Origin: Micavibrio aeruginosavorus
Lineage (GTDB): Bacteria > Pseudomonadota > Alphaproteobacteria > Micavibrionales > Micavibrionaceae
Assembly: GCA_003240795.1 (NCBI GenBank)
Contig: QFNK01000078.1
Span: forward strand, 1-7,866
Direction: 5' to 3'
Length of the DNA stretch: 7,866 bases
Part shown: positions 5,843-7,866 of the stretch, piece after piece
How positions within the stretch are numbered: position 1 is the stretch's first letter
Layout: the number at the start of each line of letters is the position of its first letter
The notes under the pieces: generated by a model
Database searches by the model: none
The model's input: the letters and a program-made list of their open reading frames with translations, nothing else
Told to the model about the DNA's origin: nothing
Translations under genes and position numbers: made by a program

Positions 5843-5868
5843 TTAACATAGATTAAAAAGGTTAACAA
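5840..5868 (-). promoter_or_regulatory. Candidate sigma-70-type promoter of ctrA
   Basis: Read on the minus strand: TTGTTA (5868-5863), 17 bases, then TAAGAT (5845-5840). Each hexamer matches 4 of 6 consensus bases at ideal spacing. Transcription would begin near 5833, leaving a leader of about 75 bases before the ATG at 5757. TTAA half-sites overlap both elements. Confidence 0.4.
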
Positions 5869-5963
5869 AAAATAATTGTGGCCGTGTAAGGGGATTTTTA
5901 AAAAACTGCATGATGCCAACAAGTTATTGGACATAACGTTTCAATTGGGGTAAGAAAGCGTCC

Positions 5964-6476
5964 ATGAGTATGCGCAAAATATTCGGCATGATGGCCGCCA
6001 CAGAGCAGGGAGTCGTCGGGGACAAAGGCAAAACGCCGTGGGATTACCCGGAGGAGCTGGAGATGTTCCGCGCCGTGACCGCCGGGCATGTCGTCCTCAT
6101 GGGACGCAAGACAGCCGAAGCGATCCCCGCGCCGTTCTTTCAAAAGCGGGAGGCGATTGTCCTGACCCGCAATCCCGCCCTCGAAAGCCCGTTGTTCAGA
6201 ATTGCTCATTCACCGGAGGAAAGCCTCGCGCTGGCGAACGATGTCGCAGGCGGACGGAAGATTTTCATGATCGGCGGCGCGGAAACGGCGCATGAATTCC
6301 TGCGCCGCGGCCTGATCGATTCCTTTATCCTGACGACGATACAGAAGGCGCACGACGGTGACGCGGTGCTGGACCTGAAGATGCTAAACGGCTGGCGGCC
6401 CATCATGCTTAGAAAGACGGCAAACTTCCACGTCAATGAATTCATCCGGCCGCGCCCTGCCGCGCCTGTTTTATAA
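5964..6476 (+). CDS. Dihydrofolate reductase family protein (divergent)
   Basis: A 170-residue DHFR-fold NADPH-dependent reductase, the size of bacterial FolA, which reduces dihydrofolate to tetrahydrofolate. Seen: GMMAATEQGVVGDKGKTPWDYPEEL (residues 8-32, in parts) corresponds to the E. coli Met20 loop and substrate helix. E31 stands where E. coli has the catalytic D27, and W26 and F35 are kept. MGRKT (46-50) and IGG (103-105) form the cofactor site, and LTTI (123-126) holds the conserved Thr. Unusual: E. coli W47, G97 and Y100 align with A51, A106 and A109. The latter half (RRGLIDSFILTTIQKAHDGD) somewhat recalls the related RibD C-terminal reductases, so folate is likely but not proved as substrate. 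A second ATG at 5970 is possible; the ribosome site is mediocre in either case (GGGGTAAG at 5947-5954). No thyA is nearby. fliI starts 56 bases downstream. Confidence 0.85.
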   Translation: MSMRKIFGMMAATEQGVVGDKGKTPWDYPEELEMFRAVTAGHVVLMGRKTAEAIPAPFFQKREAIVLTRNPALESPLFRIAHSPEESLALANDVAGGRKIFMIGGAETAHEFLRRGLIDSFILTTIQKAHDGDAVLDLKMLNGWRPIMLRKTANFHVNEFIRPRPAAPVL

Positions 6477-6517
6477 AATCCGGTATAAATTTACTTAGCC
6501 AAGCGCGTGAATGGTCT

Positions 6518-6523
6518 TATAAT
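6518..6523 (+). promoter_or_regulatory. Possible -10 element just before fliI
   Basis: A perfect TATAAT ends 9 bases before the fliI ATG. The best -35 at 17-base spacing, TTAGCC (6495-6500), is poor. If used, the transcript would begin about 3 bases before the start codon and be essentially leaderless. Confidence 0.2.
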
Positions 6524-6532
6524 GAAAAGATC

Positions 6533-7866
6533 ATGGAACGCCTCGCCGACAAAGCCCAAGCCGCCATTTCCCCAATTCCTGTGTTCGAACTCCACGGCAC
6601 GGTCGTGAAGGTGCTCGGCCTTCTGGTGGAGATTTCGGGTTTCGGGAAAGAACTTTCCATCGGCTCCATGGTGCATCTGCGGCCGAAGCCGGAGCGCGAT
6701 ATTCCATGCGAGGTGATCGGCTTCCGCGACAACCGCGCGCTGTTGATGCCGTTCGGAACGCTGGAGGGCGTGGGTCTTGGCTGTCCCGCCGTGATCCAGC
6801 GGACGGAGCCTGTTATATGCCCCGGTGAATTCTGGCTTGGCCGCGTCATCAATGCGCTGGGCCAGCCGATCGACGGCAAGGGGCCGCTGATTCAGGGGGC
6901 GCATCCGATCCCGCTTAAAAACAAGGCTCCGCTGCCGCACGCGCGGCAAAGGGTGGGCGCGAAGCTCGACCTCGGCGTACGTGCCGTAAACACATTTCTT
7001 TCCACCTGTCACGGCCAGCGTATGGGAATCTTCGCTGGCTCCGGCGTCGGTAAATCCGTCACACTGTCCATGATGGCGCGTTACACGGAGGCGGACATTT
7101 CCGTCATCGGCCTTGTCGGTGAACGTGGCCGCGAGGTGCAGGAATTTCTGGAGGACGATCTGGGCGAGGAAGGCCTTGCCCGTTCAGTCGTCATCGTCGC
7201 CACGGGGGACGAGCCCGCGCTGATGCGCCGTCAGGCCGCCTACACGACATTGGCCGTTGCCGAATATTTCCGCGGGCAGGGGCGCGAGGTTTTATGCCTG
7301 ATGGACTCTGTCACCCGTTTCGCGATGGCGCAGCGGGAAATAGGATTGTCGGCAGGAGAGCCGCCGACATCGAAAGGCTATCCGCCGACAACGTTCGGCG
7401 AACTTGCGCGCCTTCTCGAACGCGCCGGCCCCGGCGTGGTGGGCGAGGGGAACATTACCGGCCTGTTTACCGTACTGGTCGAAGGCGATGATACGAACGA
7501 GCCTATCTCCGACGCTGTCCGCGGGATCGTCGACGGTCATATCGTGATGGAGCGCGCGATCGCGGCGCGGGGACGATACCCGGCCATCAACGTTTTGAAA
7601 TCCGTGTCGCGTTCCATGCCGAAATCACTGACGAACGAGCAGAACGCCATCGTCACGCGCGGGCGGCAGCTGATCAGCCGCTATGAAGACATGGCAGAAC
7701 TCATCCGCCTTGGCGCGTACCGCAAGGGGACGGACAAGGAAGTGGATGAGGCCATCGCCCGCTATCCCGCGCTGGAAGATTTCCTGCGCCAGCGGAAAGA
7801 AGAGTCGAACACGATCGACGAATGCTTCTCCAGGCTCGCGCAGATTCTGGGACTGCCGTATTCCGG
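6533..7866 (+). CDS. fliI: Flagellum-specific ATPase FliI (partial, C-terminal end beyond the right edge)
   Basis: ATPase of the flagellar type III export apparatus, a cytoplasmic homohexamer related to the F1 beta subunit that works with FliH and FliJ at the base of the export gate. From the ATG at 6533, 444 codons are open to the edge; FliI is usually about 435-460 residues, so only a few residues are missing. Seen: N-terminal beta-barrel start (FELHGTVVKVLGLLVEISG), then LGRVINALGQPIDGKGPL; Walker A AGSGVGKS (168-175, K174); catalytic E197 in GERGREV; Walker B with D258 in LCLMDSVTRFAMAQRE; PPTSKGYPPTTFGELARLLERAG; and the type-III-specific ERAIAARGRYPAINVLKSVSRSMP. These separate it from F-type ATP synthase subunits and Rho. 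A virulence T3SS ATPase is the alternative; the CtrA neighbourhood favours flagellar. The ribosome site is weak (GAAAAG). Confidence 0.93.
   Translation, partial: MERLADKAQAAISPIPVFELHGTVVKVLGLLVEISGFGKELSIGSMVHLRPKPERDIPCEVIGFRDNRALLMPFGTLEGVGLGCPAVIQRTEPVICPGEFWLGRVINALGQPIDGKGPLIQGAHPIPLKNKAPLPHARQRVGAKLDLGVRAVNTFLSTCHGQRMGIFAGSGVGKSVTLSMMARYTEADISVIGLVGERGREVQEFLEDDLGEEGLARSVVIVATGDEPALMRRQAAYTTLAVAEYFRGQGREVLCLMDSVTRFAMAQREIGLSAGEPPTSKGYPPTTFGELARLLERAGPGVVGEGNITGLFTVLVEGDDTNEPISDAVRGIVDGHIVMERAIAARGRYPAINVLKSVSRSMPKSLTNEQNAIVTRGRQLISRYEDMAELIRLGAYRKGTDKEVDEAIARYPALEDFLRQRKEESNTIDECFSRLAQILGLPYS

Larger units (their letters stand above)
5821..5865 (-). promoter_or_regulatory. Cluster of five TTAA half-sites upstream of ctrA
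   Basis: TTAA occurs at 5821, 5831, 5843, 5853 and 5862 (start positions), giving start-to-start spacings of 10, 12, 10 and 9 bases, about one helical turn each. In DNA of about 82% AT roughly one TTAA would be expected in this length. No pair has the exact N7 spacing of the CtrA consensus; the gaps are N6, N8, N6 and N5. The cluster overlaps the best ctrA promoter candidate and looks like an autoregulatory CtrA-binding region. Confidence 0.45.

Noticed and set aside
6440..6470. Repeated GCCGCGCC at the end of the reductase gene followed by TTTTATAAAA, looking like a terminator
   Set aside because: The GC-rich units are direct, not inverted, repeats, so no stem forms. TTTTATAAAA alone is not a terminator.
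6491..7012. A minus-strand frame opposite the start of fliI
   Set aside because: It is a shadow of FliI, whose motifs are unmistakable on the plus strand.
1..7866. CRISPR arrays, tRNA or rRNA genes, insertion sequences, phage or defence genes
   Set aside because: No regularly spaced repeats, cloverleaf-like sequence, transposase motifs, terminal inverted repeats or defence-family motifs were found on either strand.

Overview
The window looks like a piece of an alphaproteobacterial chromosome of moderately high GC. The key evidence is a nearly unmistakable CtrA, the OmpR-type cell-cycle response regulator confined to that class. It is accompanied by the flagellar export ATPase gene fliI, a YejA-type peptide-binding protein, and housekeeping genes pyrD and pgsA. 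The genus cannot be named from the sequence. The moderate GC and the CtrA/FliI combination would suit a motile, Rhodospirillales-like or Micavibrio-like organism, but that is only a guess.

Layout. On the left, positions 1-1447 (minus strand) hold the N-terminal three quarters or so of a periplasmic peptide-binding protein, cut by the window edge. An AT-rich divergent promoter region (about 1448-1610) separates it from a two-gene plus-strand operon: an unrecognised 98-residue protein and a 132-residue tandem-CBS-domain protein. That operon meets pyrD tail to tail with no intergenic bases. pyrD, pgsA and an unrecognised 310-residue gene of lower GC lie in the same direction on the minus strand (4970 down to 2322). 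Upstream of these is ctrA (5757-5050, minus), closed by a clear intrinsic terminator. A 206-base AT-rich intergenic region separates ctrA from a divergent DHFR-family reductase (5964-6476, plus), followed by fliI, which runs off the right edge probably only a few codons short of its end.

Regulatory reading. The most interesting material is non-coding. The region between the yejA-like gene and the small operon contains an exact TTAA-N7-TTAA, the textbook CtrA box, placed about 56 bases before the 98-residue gene. The region upstream of ctrA holds five TTAA half-sites spaced 9-12 bases apart. It also holds a 15-base palindrome and a GANTC (CcrM-type) methylation site overlapping the best candidate -10 element. 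This resembles the autoregulated, methylation-sensitive ctrA promoter known from Caulobacter, with different site spacing. A plausible model is that CtrA controls its own gene and the small unknown/CBS operon. FliI belongs to the motility functions CtrA commonly controls, but no CtrA box was seen at fliI.

No CRISPR array, insertion sequence, tRNA or rRNA, phage gene or recognisable defence system was found. No gene-free stretch exceeds about 210 bases. If there is something undescribed here, the best candidates are the CtrA-box-driven 98-residue/CBS operon and the lower-GC 310-residue gene.
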